DNA of 64,000 nucleotides from Epichloe hybrida (lineage: Eukaryota > Ascomycota > Sordariomycetes > Hypocreales > Clavicipitaceae): contig JAFEKR010000002.1 of NCBI GenBank assembly GCA_019022495.1, positions 4,030,001 through 4,094,000 of the forward strand, written 5' to 3'. Each line of letters starts with the position of its first letter. Position 1 is the first letter of the stretch. A program made the translations under genes and the position numbers. The notes under the pieces were generated by a model. That model was not told the origin of the DNA. It saw only the letters and a program-made list of their open reading frames with translations, and made no database searches. Below are positions 38,370 through 50,485 of the stretch, piece by piece.

Positions 38370-41300
38370 CCTAATAAAGAGGCCTAGATAATGGTTTCGT
38401 TAGGCTATCTGTAGGCATTAACTTCGTATCTAGATATTTGATCTTAGCTAAACCCTCTAAAACCTGTTACTTAATATAGTTAAACTTTAGCAAGGTATGC
38501 TTTATATAGCTATGTAAAGCAGGGTTATAGGCAGTGGTTATAGCGCCTTAATTATCATAATATATCTAGATAGGGGGAGAAATAGGGGTTTTTAGCTCCT
38601 TAAATAAGCCTTAAAGCCACTATAGCTCCCGGAAGGTCTTGCAGATAGCGTTAGCTTTAGCTTCTAATGTTAATAGAGCTATCGTACTAGCTTTCTTTAA
38701 TTTCTAGCTAATAGGTTCACTAGCTAGCTTAAATAGATAAGCGTAGGTTAATTTAGAGGTCTTTTTATCCCCTGCAAAATCACTATCACAATAACCTATT
38801 AGGCTTTTACCAGCTATACCTTTAGGGTCTCCCCTATAGATTATAGCAAGGAATTTAGTCCCTAATAGGTACCTAAGCAAGTTTTTAGCTACTTTTAGGT
38901 GCTCTATATAGGGCCTAGCTAGCGCTATAGATAGCCACTAAAGTGTAAAGGCCACGTCTGGCCTTATAAGCAACATTAGGTACATTATAGTCCCTATAAT
39001 ACACTAATAGAGCTTGATTTCACTAGCTATTAAAAGCTTAGTGGTCTGCGTAGCTAAAACGCCTAGCTAAAGAGGTATACTAATAGGCTTACTATTTAGC
39101 ATATTAAATCGATTTAAAGCCTCTAAGATATACTAAGATTAATGAATTTTCAGGACCCTATTAGGTCTATCTTATACGATTTAAACCTCTAAGAAGAATT
39201 CAGCTAGCCCCCTATTTTCTATTAGATAGACTTTATAAAGTTCCTTTTTAAGTCTTTAGATGTAGGGTAAATCCGGTCTAATTAGAAGGCAGTCATCCAT
39301 ATACGTGATAATAAAGGTTTTAGTGGAGGAATTATAGAATATAGCTAGGTCAGAAATTAGAGGGCTAAATCCTAGGGACTTTAGCACTGCAATTAGTGCT
39401 TGTTACCACTCCCTTAAGCTTTGTTTTAGGCTATATAAAGATTTTTATAATAGAATTACTTAATCTTTAGAGGGTTTATAGCTAAAACTTTTGGCTAATT
39501 TAGCTAATTTAGGATTTGCTTTAAGGAATTCAATAAATCCGTCCGAAATAACCATATAAATCTATTGTTATAGCTTACTATTAAGAAAAGCTCCTATAAA
39601 ATCAACCTATTTAATTTCCTAGTTATTCTAAGCCACTAGGGCTAGTAAAATCCTCTAGCTAGGGGGAATGCTTGTGGCTGTAAAGGTCTCTAGATAATCT
39701 AGACCTTTGATTTGCATAAATCCCTTAGCAACGAGTTAGGCCTTGTATTTTAAAGGATTATTTTCTTTATCCTTTTTAAGCTTATAAACAAGCCTATTCT
39801 TTAGTACTTTTTGGCCCTTAGGTACTTAGTCTTTCCCTATAAATTTAAAAGTACTAGCCTTTAGAAGCTATTTGTATTCCTTATACATAGCTTCTATCTA
39901 TTTATCCCTTTTAGGGCTAGATATAGCTTGCTTCTAGGTCTTAGGTTCGGGGCTATTAGGGTTGTTTTCCTTTAGCTTCTCCTGTACCTTAAAGCAGATT
40001 TCTTTTATAAAATCTAGAGAAGAAGGGGAACTAATATCAACATCTATAGGGTTAATATTAGGGTTAAAGTCAGTAATTTTGTCAAAATCGAGGTCTGGAG
40101 TCGAAATCTGATTTCCTAGTGAAGTTACGGGCGTGGCCTCCTCTGAGGCCTCTGGAATCGGTTCCTTAGGGGGTTGTACAGGCCCTATAGGGTGTTTTTC
40201 TTGACCTATAGGGGGATTTTGATTTCCTATGTTATCTATAGGGTAATCCTGATTTCCTATGTTGTCTATAGGGTAATCCTTTAAACCTTAATTTAGATCC
40301 TAATCTTCTAAATCATTTTCCCTCTCTAAAGGGTTATCCCCTATAGAAAGCCTAGGTAATCCTTTAGAGACAGGACCTATAGGCTCTATAATCTTAATAA
40401 AGCTAGTCTTCGTAACTAGCCTTTTAGAGGGGATGTACACTAGGTAGGTGTTAGAACCTAGTGTAGCTAATAACCTTCTAGGGATAGTCCTAGCTGCTAA
40501 CTTCTGGGCTTTAGGTTGTTTTTCCAGGGGGATTAGAATCTCACAGTGAGATCCTATGGCTCTAATACTGCTAATATCAGTTATACAGGGCTGATTTAGC
40601 TCCCTAGCTAGCAGTTGTTTAGGGCTTTTATCCTTTGTGGTATTAGCAGTTATATTAACTAGGTTAATAACTGCAGGTAATACAAAACACCATAGATATA
40701 AGGGTAATTTTGCCTACTGGATAGTAGCCCTTAATTAATCTAGAATAGTATAAATAGAACGCTTTGCTAATCCATTTTGCTCATAGATATAGGGACTAGA
40801 AGTTGTAAATTTGATCCCTTTAGAATTTAACTAGGTTTGACAACTAGAATCGATTTCTTGGCCCCTATTAAAGTGAAGGTGCCTAGGATATTAACCTAGT
40901 TGATTTTTAAGCCCTCTGAAGAAGCCCTTAATAGCCCTATAAACAGTTAGGCCTTCCTTATTAGGTAATAAGAACACCCACTTATATCTAGTTTTTCGAT
41001 TAACTAGAAATAAGCAAATTAACTGTTTCTTGTACAGTATAGGGCTAATTTTTAGCGTATCCCCCTCTATTTAATCTAGAGCTCTAGGGGGGTTAGGGAT
41101 AGCTAATTTCCTAGGTCTTCTAACTACCTTAGATTAATCACAAGCTATACATTTAAAGTCTTTATCCTTAATTTTACAAAAATCAGGGATTCCTTTAGTT
41201 ATAAGGCTTGTTTTCTTTAGCAAAGGAAGCCCTAGGTGCCCTAATTATATATGCTATAGGCTAGCTAGTTCTAGTAACTTTTGATATTGAAGGTCTTTAG

Positions 41301-43345
41301 GGCCTAAATTAGGGTCTAGATTTAGGTCTAGATTAGGGCCCTCTCCATTAGTCCCCTGCTAGGCCCCTTAAGAACCACAGGCCTCTTAGGGAGGTATTAG
41401 GGACCTTTTTCCTTTACTAAGGCCCTTTAACACCCCTAAATCTATATCTTTAGATTTATAAGGGACCTAACCTAGGGCTATAGGCGTTGGAGAAGGGACT
41501 AAATCCCCTAAATCATCCCGTACGACTTCTTCAATATCATCATCATTTTCGTTGATTTCATCTAAATCAGAAGCCTAATCCAGCTTTTTAGAGGGAATTT
41601 GAACCTCTATAGGGTAGCTAATCGGATAGCTATAACCCCTAAAGCTAGCATAGGTAAAAGGTCAGATATAATGAGATTTTTTACAGGGCCCTTTATGTAA
41701 CATTAGTGTAAATTGGTTTTTAATGTGAAAGAAAAAACCATGTTTTTCTATATCTAAGGCAGCAATACAAGACCTATCTTTAAGATAAAGATAGTTTTTT
41801 ATAAAGCAACCGCCAGATATATAGTAAATAAGGCCACTAACTATATTAACATTAAGTTAAGGAAAATATAGAGTGTCCTTTAGCACTAAGGTCCTATATT
41901 TATTAGGTTTCTTTTGATATAGGACCTTAAAAACAGCACTACCGTGGCCTTTTGCGTAAATAGGGCTACTACCTATTATAATAGGGTCGGATTCCCCCTT
42001 TTTATAAGGGGTATAATCCTAAAAAACATCCCTAGAATTAACTATATGTACAGTTAAACCTGTATTATATAATAGGGCTTTTTTATCTCTTTGCTGTAAT
42101 AATTAAAACTATTTAAGGAATTAATTTCTTGTTTTTCATTATCATCCGAATCACTAGAGCTAGAATTAGAGCTACTATTGCTAGAGCTCTTATAACTAGT
42201 CTTGTAATTACTAGGTTTCTTATACGGATTAAGGGCTCCATTAGAAAGGTTATAATTTCCTAGCATAAAAGAACATTTTGCGGGTTCTTTATTATCCTTT
42301 TTATCTGATTTTTAACCTTTTTGCTTCTTTTTCTTCTTATTAGAATTAGAAGAGCCCTTATTTTCTTTAGAGCTTTCTTTCTTCTTCTTCTAACCTTTAG
42401 GGGCCTTTTCCTTGTCTTTAGCACCCTTTTCTAGGTCTTTAGCCCTATAATTTAGGGCTTTGGATACTATAGATGATTTATCCCTCTGTTTAGCTAGAAG
42501 GTCTGCTATCAAAAACTAAAGATTTAGGGCATCTAGGGGAGCCCCTATAGCCCTATTTGTACGCATACTAAATCGTTGCCTCTTAGCCCACTAAGGGAAG
42601 GTTGATTTTAGGGATTAAAGATATTAATTAACCTAATCTATAGGATTAATTAGGACCCCTAAAATTAATAATCTAGCTAGTAGATTATTAAAGACTGCAT
42701 TAAAAGCTTCTAAAGTCCCCTTAAATCCATGAAAATTTAGGTTATGAAATTCAGAATACAGGGACCCCCTCTGGATTTTAATGCTATGTGAATACTGCCG
42801 TATAAGTAAATTATAGGCTTCTTTAAGTGATTTTTGCCAAGTTATAGCGGCTTAGGGGCTTTCTATATAACTATCCCTTAGTAATATAAGGATAATAGCT
42901 TAGTTAGCGTCCCCTAGCGCCCTAGAAATATCCGGATTATCTAGAAAATTAGGCATACCTAATGCTCTAAATTAGATAGCTAGGGCTTGTTTCTATTAAT
43001 TAAAATTTTCAGCTCCTTTAAGCTTAGCAGTCTTAGGGAAGCTATAAACCCTCTTATTAAATTCCTTAATAATTAAATTATTAAAGGCAGCTTATATAAA
43101 GCTAGATTTAGGTGCCTTATCTTATTAAATAGGCTACTAAACTTACTGCTAACTAGCGGGCTTAGCAGCTTCCACACCCTCCATGCCTCTATTATTAACA
43201 GCTATAGTTAAAGCCTCTAGCTTCTATAATAATAGATTAATAGCATCTTATTGCTTAATAACCTACTCTTTTAGCTAGTTATTTAGAACCTCTTGTGCAC
43301 TAAGATTAGGGGCAGAAGGCCCCTAACCTTATTAATTAGTATCCA
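38370..43345 (-). pseudogene. Copia gag-pol remnant
   Basis: Minus-strand order: Gag about 43,345-42,300; a Ser/Asn-rich linker about 42,266-42,054 (open for 70 codons); protease region about 42,000-41,700; GAG-pre-integrase zinc region about 41,250-41,130 with HLGLPLLKKTSLITKG and CIACDQS; integrase to about 40,600; a low-complexity linker about 40,450-40,000; RT about 39,700-38,900 with TYMDDCLL at about 39,284-39,307 (both catalytic Asp retained); RNase H about 38,700-38,400 ending in an HSYIKHTLLKFN-type motif. Many TAA/TAG codons stand where CAA/CAG would be expected. Confidence 0.88.
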
Positions 43346-43354
43346 TCTTCTAAT

Positions 43355-43590
43355 TTTATAGAAGGGAAGTCTTCTATTTATACTAAAATTCCTTTTTATA
43401 GAAGGGAAAAGCTTCTATCTGCGCTAAATTTCCTTTTTATAAAAGGGAAAGCTTCTATATTGCTCGTGCGCTTCCTATTTTATAGAAGGGAAGTCTTCTA
43501 TAATTATAATAATTTCTTTTTATAGAAGGGAATAGCTTTTATCTCGCGGGTCCTTCCTATTTTATAAAAGGGAAGTCTTCTATAACTATA
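43355..43590. repeat. Tandem ~60-bp repeats in the Copia leader
   Basis: TTTTATAGAAGGGAA-type units recur about every 60 bp (43,355, 43,395, 43,434, 43,481, 43,519, 43,560) between the 5' LTR and gag. This is the untranslated leader. Function unknown. Confidence 0.7.
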
Positions 43591-43643
43591 TGTAAAGTGC
43601 ACTAGAAAGAATTTTATAGTAATAGGCTAGGCTTATAACCTTT

Positions 43644-44449
43644 TAAAATATAGGGAGCTAGTTAACGGCTAGCAATAGCTATACAGGTGTAGCTCTACAG
43701 TTAGGGACTAGTAGAACCACCACGTTAAATATTTAACGCAACGTAACGGAAGGCTTTAGCAGTTATTAACTAATTAAATTTAATCTAGATGACTTTTATA
43801 ATATCTTATATACTAATAGAATTGATTTTAGTGATGTTATACAGGTAATGCGGCTATTAGATTAAGAGGCCTAGCTATCTAGCTAGATTAAAAAGATTTT
43901 CTTCCTCTTATATACTCACTAACTATATCAGTGGATCTAGGCTACTAGAGAGGTCTTAAGAGCTACTTTTAATTTTCCGTAAAATTTATTTATATATAAA
44001 ATCCAAAAAATTAACTTACTACTATACAAACTAGTAACCTATATACACTAACTTTTAGTCTAAAAAATATTCCTATATTAAATAAAAGCCCTATCTTCTA
44101 GCTTTAATTTACTATATATAAGACTTTTATATAACCTCTAGTTAAAAAGAAAATCACTATTAAAGATAGCTATAGGGTAACCTGCTTACATTACCCTAGC
44201 TTACCTAATTACTAGTGGCGCTGTGGTTATAGCTACGCTCATAGCCATAACGTAATTAAATAATCCACAATTAATTTAGATTAGTTATTTACACGGTTAG
44301 TTATAGCTATTAATAGCTACAACATAGCCATTAATAGCTACCTTCGCGACCATTAACAGCTGCAGTGCAGCTGTTAGGCTTGCAATGCAAGCTAGTAATA
44401 GAAAGGTCCTTTAACTAGAAAGGGCTAAAAATAGGTCTTATTTTTAACA
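43644..44449 (-). repeat. Copia 5' LTR
   Basis: Partner of 37,321-38,128, with numerous C-to-T and G-to-A differences. Near its right part (about 44,340-44,400) it keeps a block of unmutated CAGCTGCAGTGCAGCTG-type palindrome. Confidence 0.93.
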
Positions 44450-45354
44450 AGTATATAGTATTAATATAGTTAAAACCTATTACTAAATTTAAAATACATA
44501 TAGTAAAGCTATAATAAGTTATATCTAAAAACATAGGGATGCCCTCTTTATTTATAGTAAAGATAGTAGTGCCTATAAGGACCTATACTTATTTATAAAT
44601 AACTAAAAGGTTCTAGAAATTACTAGCTAAAGTTAGTATAGCCTAGTATAGAAAAGTTAGTAATTTATAGCTATAAAATAATAAAATACTAAGTAACTTA
44701 CTATCTTATATATATTACTATGCTTATTATATTAGATATAATGCTTAGATTATTTACCCTTAGCTATAGTACTAACTAAAGAATAAGGGAAATTATATAT
44801 AATTACTAGTAAAGAAATCTTAACTAGTAGGTATTTCTTAAAGTCTAAATACCTAGTTTAAAGATAGTGTATATATAAGTAAATATAAAAGTAAATTATA
44901 GTCTTATCTATAGTAAGAAGGTATAAATTTAAAGTTAAAGAGTTAGGGTAAATAAAGTGTAAATAGGATTAAATTAAAGTAACTATATTTACTAGAGAAA
45001 AAAGCTTATAATATAATAGGGAGTTAGAGATAAATTTATATATAAGCACTATCTTATTATTTATTATTATTTTATTTAGCTAATACTTAGCAAATAGCTA
45101 TAGGGTACCTAGTAAAAGCTATTTAAAAGCCTAGCTATAAGTAAGGGGGTAATTATAAGGCCTTACTTATAATAATAAGCGTACTAACGCGCCCTATAGG
45201 TTAGCAAGACTCTAGGGCTAGGTTTACGTAACGCTAGTAAGCTACTAGCTATAAGTAAGTCACTCGCACGCATAATACACTTAGACCTAGCAAGCTTTAG
45301 TCAATATACTATAGCCCCTATACCTCTTGCCTAGCTACCATTATTCTCACATTG

Positions 45355-46350
45355 CGTTTTAAGATAGATGTGACCTAGGCCTCTCTCTCTAGTTAATATT
45401 CTACTAGATTAAACTAACTATTTATTTAATTAAATATGTCTTATTCTTCTTATATTATTTCCTAGCTTAGGCCTTTATAGGGGCTATGTTCCTTAATTTA
45501 AGGAAGCACTTACACTACCTTACAATCCTTAAAGTACTTAACCTAGAATATAGCTAGCCTATAAAGATAGCTACTAATAAAAAGGAACTTTAAATGTAAG
45601 ACTAAAGGTATAGTTTAGTGTCTTATGTTATCCCCTATTGCTAACATATAGACTACTAAGTTATATATAGTAAACTTTAATATCTTATTATACTTTAAAG
45701 TATTACACTTTATTATAATATATGTCTTTACATTATAGTAGTAGTAGCAGTTTTTCTAGTAACCTCTCCTAGTTATTATATTAGTTTTAAAGACATGCTT
45801 ATTATTAAGATTAAATAAACTAATATAATTTATCTAGTAGTTACGCTATTAATATTAAGAACTCCTACTATACTTTTCTTTAAGTAGTTTTACTATATTA
45901 ATTTCCTTTACTACTTAGGCTATAACTATGATTTTTAACTTTACTAGCTATTTTATTAGGTCTTCTATTTAATCCTAATACTTAGCTAATCTAGGTCTCT
46001 CTTATTAGCCTATACTAGTGTTAAATAAAGCGGATTTCTTATTTTGCTCTAATAAATTACTTAGTATTAAGCGATTCTTTTAAGCAGCCTAGTAACTATT
46101 AAAGGCAGCTTAATTAAATAGTGCCTATGCCTTAAAGCTAATATCCCTTTTTTCTAAAGCGTAATTATCTATGTTAGAAAACTCTAGGTCCTTGTTTTTA
46201 AGCTCTAGGTATATGCGAATATATACGTTAAGTGCTAACTAAAGTTATTTATACTATATTACTAAGATCTCCTTATAACTAAACCCTTTCTAATCTATAA
46301 AGCTTAAGATTAAATATTCTAGCATAGCCTTATAGATATAATTAGATTAG
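45355..46350 (-). other. Interior of element X with a gag-like minus-strand remnant
   Basis: The minus-strand reading of about 46,330-45,600 gives a long frame with few non-RIP stops, including a CYYYYNVKTYIIIKC stretch near 45,745-45,700. It may be a decayed zinc-knuckle-like or other Cys-containing motif. I cannot assign it to a family. Confidence 0.35.
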
Positions 46351-46536
46351 TGTTACGTGCTAGAATTGACAGGTAGGCTGTCATCATAGGATGTGGCCTG
46401 TCAATGCCACAAGACCTCGGATGTGTGGCTAGCACGTGACCTAGAACCCCTATATTAGATAATAGCTCTAACCTCTAGCTAGTTAAATGAATAACCTTTT
46501 ACACACTCCTTATATCTTATATTTCATATCGTAACA
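46351..46536. repeat. Solo LTR, inverted copy of 50,942-51,125
   Basis: Begins TGTTACGTGC and ends TCGTAACA. The flanks are ATTAG and TTTAG, a possible 5-bp TSD with one mismatch. No associated interior was found on either side. Confidence 0.85.
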
Positions 46537-46669
46537 TTTAGTAGCAATTGCTCTTTAATCTTGCGTACCTAGCGCTTTTACTGCTAATAAAAGCCACTAA
46601 ACTAACTATCTATTAACTAATTCACTAAGCCCGTCAAATCTATCCCTTTTAATAGGCCTAATAGACCCT

Positions 46670-47170
46670 CTAGGCATCGCGCCTATTATCAGATTCGTTA
46701 ACCTTTAATCTAACTGTTAGAACTATTAACCTTTGTTTTAATTATCTAATTCGTTAATTTTTAATTAGACTAAATCATTAGATTTGTTAACCTTTAATCT
46801 AACCATTAGAACTATTAACCTTTATTCTAATTAGTAGATTTATTAACCTTTGATTTAACCGTTAATCTAACTAATTAATTAAAGCTATCCTTTTTACTAG
46901 GCCTAATAGCTCCCTTAGGCATTGCTTCTATTATTAGATTCTTTAATCTTTAAAGACCTTTAACCTTTAATTTAAAGACCTTTAATCCGTTTAATTAATC
47001 ATGCAAATTTGATTAACCTAAAGACCTTTAACCTTTAATTTTTTAACCTTTGATTTAAAGACCTTTGATTTAAAGACCTTTAACCTTTAACCTTTAACCT
47101 AAAGACATTTAGGCTTTTATCTTTAACCTTTAATCTTTAACCTTTAACCTAACTATTAAATCTAATAAAT
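46670..47170. repeat. Degenerate AACCTTTAA/AGACCTTTAA repeat region
   Basis: Many short units of TTTAACCTTT and AAAGACCTTTAA are arranged irregularly, denser toward 46,940-47,160. On the minus strand this reads as a Lys/Leu/Val/Asp repeat frame that continues into 47,400. It lies in the interior of X. Confidence 0.75.
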
Positions 47171-47468
47171 TTATTAATTTTAATCTAATAAAGCCTGCTA
47201 GATACAATGCTTCCCTTACACTAGCTAGATTAGTGTAAGCAATAGTAATTATAGTAACTTTATAAGCAAGATTATTAGCGCTAAACCTATAGTATTTGCC
47301 TAAAGACCTTCCCTTTAAGAAATTAAGTCTTTTAGTATCTTAAGGACCTATGCCTAGCTAGTTAGTAATATTAATAGATTTAATAGCAGCTAGTTTAGTA
47401 ATTCTAGTAGTAGTAAGAATAGCACTAGCAGGACCTTTAGGACCTAAGGACCTATTATCTATGGCAGT

Positions 47469-49452
47469 CAGAGTATTGTTTGTAGTGTAGTTAGTGTAGT
47501 TTTTAGGAAATATTTGTATTTATATTATAGTTTTTTTTCCTTATAGTTATTATATTGTATTTTTTTTTTGTATTTAGTGTAGTGTAGTTTTTTTTTTTAT
47601 AGTGTAGTGTATTATAGTTTTTTTTTTGCTTATAGTGTAGTGTAATTAGTGTAGTTACTAATTATACTAACTATAAAAACTACAAATTAGTGTTAGTAAA
47701 AAAAAAAGTAAGCTTTTTTATTATATAAGGTAATTATAAGGATTAAAAGAAGGCTAGTTATATAGAAGCTTTTATTATTACCTATTTTAGCTAATTAGTT
47801 ATATAATTTATAAAATTTACCTTTTTTTAAGGATTTTACTATAACTAGGGTTATTTATAATATTATACCTTTTTAATAATACTATTATACTTATTACTTT
47901 ATTTTACTAATATAACTTTAAGAAAACCTTCTAATTATTTTATTTACTATTATTATTAATTATTTTATATTTTTATTATTAATTTAATTAAAAAATACCC
48001 TAAACTAATATAATTAAATTAAATTAGAAATCTAAATAAATATATAAAAGTTAATAGAATATATACTTAGTACTTTAATATTATTATTAATATAATAAGA
48101 ACTTAAAAAAAGCTTAAACTATTTATTTACTATTTAAACTAATTAAATATTACTTTAAGCTTTATAATTCTAAAGCTTTAAGAAGTTATATATAGTAACT
48201 TTATATATCTTATTACTAATAATATATAAATAAAGAATATAATAGACTAATATTTATAATCTATTAATAGATAATAATAGTATTATTTTAATTACCCTAT
48301 ATAGCTTAATTAAGCTATAAAAAATAAGTTTAACTTATTTTTTAAAATAAAACTAAGACTTACTTTTATATAATATACTATGCTTATTATAAGAGCTTTA
48401 ATAACTTTAATAACCTTAATTACTATTATTACTATTATTACTATTATTACTATTATTTACTTTTATTATTATTTTAAAAAAAACATAAAAGAGAAAACAT
48501 TTTTATAATATTAATATTTTTAAAAACCTTAAAATACTAAGTTATTAAAAACTATAGCTTTTACTATAGTAATTTACTTATAATTACTAGTATTTATATT
48601 TAAGTTATTTATTTATTTTTTATTTTTATTAAACTTTAACACTAATAATATTATAAGTAATCTTAGTAATTATTTTACTTTTATTATTATTTTAAAAATA
48701 TAAAAGAGAAAAAATATTTTTATAATATTATTTTAAAACCTTAAAATACTTAAGTTACTAAAACTATAGCTTTTACTATAGTAATTTTACTTATAATTAC
48801 TAGTATTTATATTTAAGTTATTTATTAGTTATTTATTTTTATTAAACTTTAACACTAATAATATTATAAGTAATCTTTTAGTAATCTTAGTATTATAAGC
48901 TATTAGGTTATTATAAGTTATAAGCTATTATAAGCTATAATAGGCTATAATAGGCTATAATAGACTACTTATATTAAGTTTATTAGTAGTTTACTCTATT
49001 TAATTACTTTAGTTTATAGGTTTTTTTAAATAAGTAATAATTATAATTATAAAAATATAAAATAATTTATAGAAATAGTAAATAATATAATAAGAAGGTT
49101 TTTCTTTAAGTTATATTAGTATAATAAAGTATTAAGTTAAATAGTATTATTAAAAAGGTATAATATTATATATAACCTTACTTAGTTATAGTAAAATTAT
49201 TATAATATTATAATATTATAAATTCTATAACTAATTAAATAAAATAGGTAATAATAAAAGCTCTTATATAACTAGTATTCTTTTTATCCTTATAATACTA
49301 ATAACTAATAAAAAGTCTAATACTACATTTATAGTGTTTGTAGTTAGTGTAGTTTAGGAAAAAAAATTTGTAGTGTAATGTAGTTTGTAGTGTAGTTACT
49401 ACACTACACTACAAATACTACACTACACTACACGTTTTAGTGCAATACTCTA
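47469..49452 (+). mobile_element. MITE-C: deletion derivative of the inner hAT family
   Basis: The ends CAGAGTATTG and inverted CAATACTCTA (CTCTG expected), and the GTAGTG/ACTACAC subterminal repeats, match the inner hAT. It holds two copies of the same 210-bp block (about 48,470-48,660 and 48,664-48,890), a decayed TTACTA-type microsatellite near 48,418-48,460, and traces of the TTATAATAGC array near 48,900-48,965. All are inverted relative to the inner hAT. There is no transposase. The flanking octamers ATGGCAGT and ATCTTAGG do not match. Confidence 0.85.
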
Positions 49453-50485
49453 ATCTTAGGAATACCTATTACCTTTATTTTTACTTTAAAGTCCTTAATA
49501 AAGTTAGCTATATTATCTCCTATAAACTACTAACTATTATACCTATTTTATATAGTAATAAGAGATATTTAATATGCTATTATTTCTTTAAGGAGCTTTA
49601 TAAAGGTCTTAGCATTAAGTTCTCTAAGGGGGCTAGGTGCCTTAGATTTATTATTAGGATCTTTCCCTAAATAATCCTTAAAGTAAGTCTAAGCTAGACT
49701 AATAACTATCTTAGGATTAAATAGTTCTTAGCTAGTAATTAGAGTACTAGGCACTAGTAAATCTTAAAGGTCCTTTAAGTAACTTAGGAGCTTACTTAAT
49801 CTTGCTTTACTTAGCTACCTAGAGTAAGATAGTATAAGCTTAGATATAGGGTTAGTTAATATTTCTTTTAATTAATCTTATAGAAAGGAGAATACTTAAA
49901 TAAATATTATAATATTTATTAGGGTTTTATAATAGAAAACTTTTAATAAGGTAGTATTTATAGTTATAAGTAAACTATAAGTAATATCTACTAACATAAT
50001 TATATAGCTATTTATAATAAGCTATAAGACACTAATATAAAACTAAATAATAGTAAAATAAGCTATAGGCCCTATAATTAAATAGTCTGTAATATTAGGT
50101 AGCGTTTTCTATGTTAGAGCCTTATATTTAGAGACCTTTAGTAAGGGATTAATAGCTTAGCTAGTATTTATAACATATAACTCTAAGCTATCTAGCTTCC
50201 TTTTCTATGCCTCTATATAACGCTAGTTTATATCCTTAGACTACCTTAGTTTAGTGTGTCTAGGCAGTCCTTCTTTTATACTATAATAGTTACGTAGACC
50301 TAGTTAAGGCTTTAGATCTATGTTATAGTGTAGGGGGGAAATAAGATAAAGAGGTCTTTACGTAGGTTAGCTTAGGAAATAGCTAAAAGCATAATTAAAC
50401 TCGCTTTTAATTAATCTTAGTCTATAATAGATTAACTAGTAAGTAGAAAAGTCCTAGGGGTTTAAGACTGCGTTTCTCCACTAGT
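49453..50485 (-). other. Right interior of element X
   Basis: RIP-degraded AT-rich sequence between MITE-C and X's right LTR. The minus-strand reading around 50,290-50,050 is relatively open and contains a segment like KVSKYKALTQKTLPNITDYL, without a family I recognise. A plus-strand frame at 49,440-49,670 begins inside the MITE-C terminus and is not a gene. Confidence 0.35.

Larger units (their letters stand above)
37321..44449 (-). mobile_element. Ty1/Copia element with both LTRs, inserted in Gypsy-3
   Basis: LTRs of about 807 bp (37,321-38,128 and 43,644-44,449) flank a minus-strand gag-pol. A purine run AAAGGGGG adjoins the 3' LTR on the minus strand (38,129-38,137). Just inside the 5' LTR, GGTTATAAGCC (minus strand, about 43,630-43,641) is complementary to the anticodon arm of initiator tRNA-Met, allowing one transition; this fits half-molecule priming in Copia elements. 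No clear 5-bp TSD remains (CTTAT against AGTAT). It is less RIP-damaged than its host Gypsy. Confidence 0.9.
33775..45354 (+). mobile_element. Gypsy-3: plus-strand Ty3/Gypsy remnant, split by Copia
   Basis: Plus-strand domains: gag at about 34,230-34,760 (pattern FLDQLRIGI and LNSLNNIIRKQI); a protease remnant near 35,090-35,130 (LFNIGI, Asp turned to Asn); RT at about 35,750-36,330 with KGGKLRLYIDYKGLNKI near 35,975-36,020 and IYLDNTLIYS at about 36,285-36,315; RNase H to about 37,250. The element resumes at 44,450 after the Copia insertion, with a decayed segment of the kind that precedes integrase. A GTAAGGGGG purine run at about 45,140-45,150 followed by a TTATAAGGCC start may mark its true 3' LTR (to about 45,354). 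The integrase core is mostly missing. Confidence 0.8.

Noticed and set aside
46940..47160. Possible telomeric repeat (TTTAACC units)
   Set aside because: The units are irregular, mixed with AAAGACC, and not the TTAGGG type expected in ascomycetes. They lie inside element X.
49440..49670. 76-codon plus-strand frame
   Set aside because: It starts inside the right terminus of MITE-C and runs into decayed X sequence. It has no recognisable motif, and AT-rich DNA gives such frames by chance.
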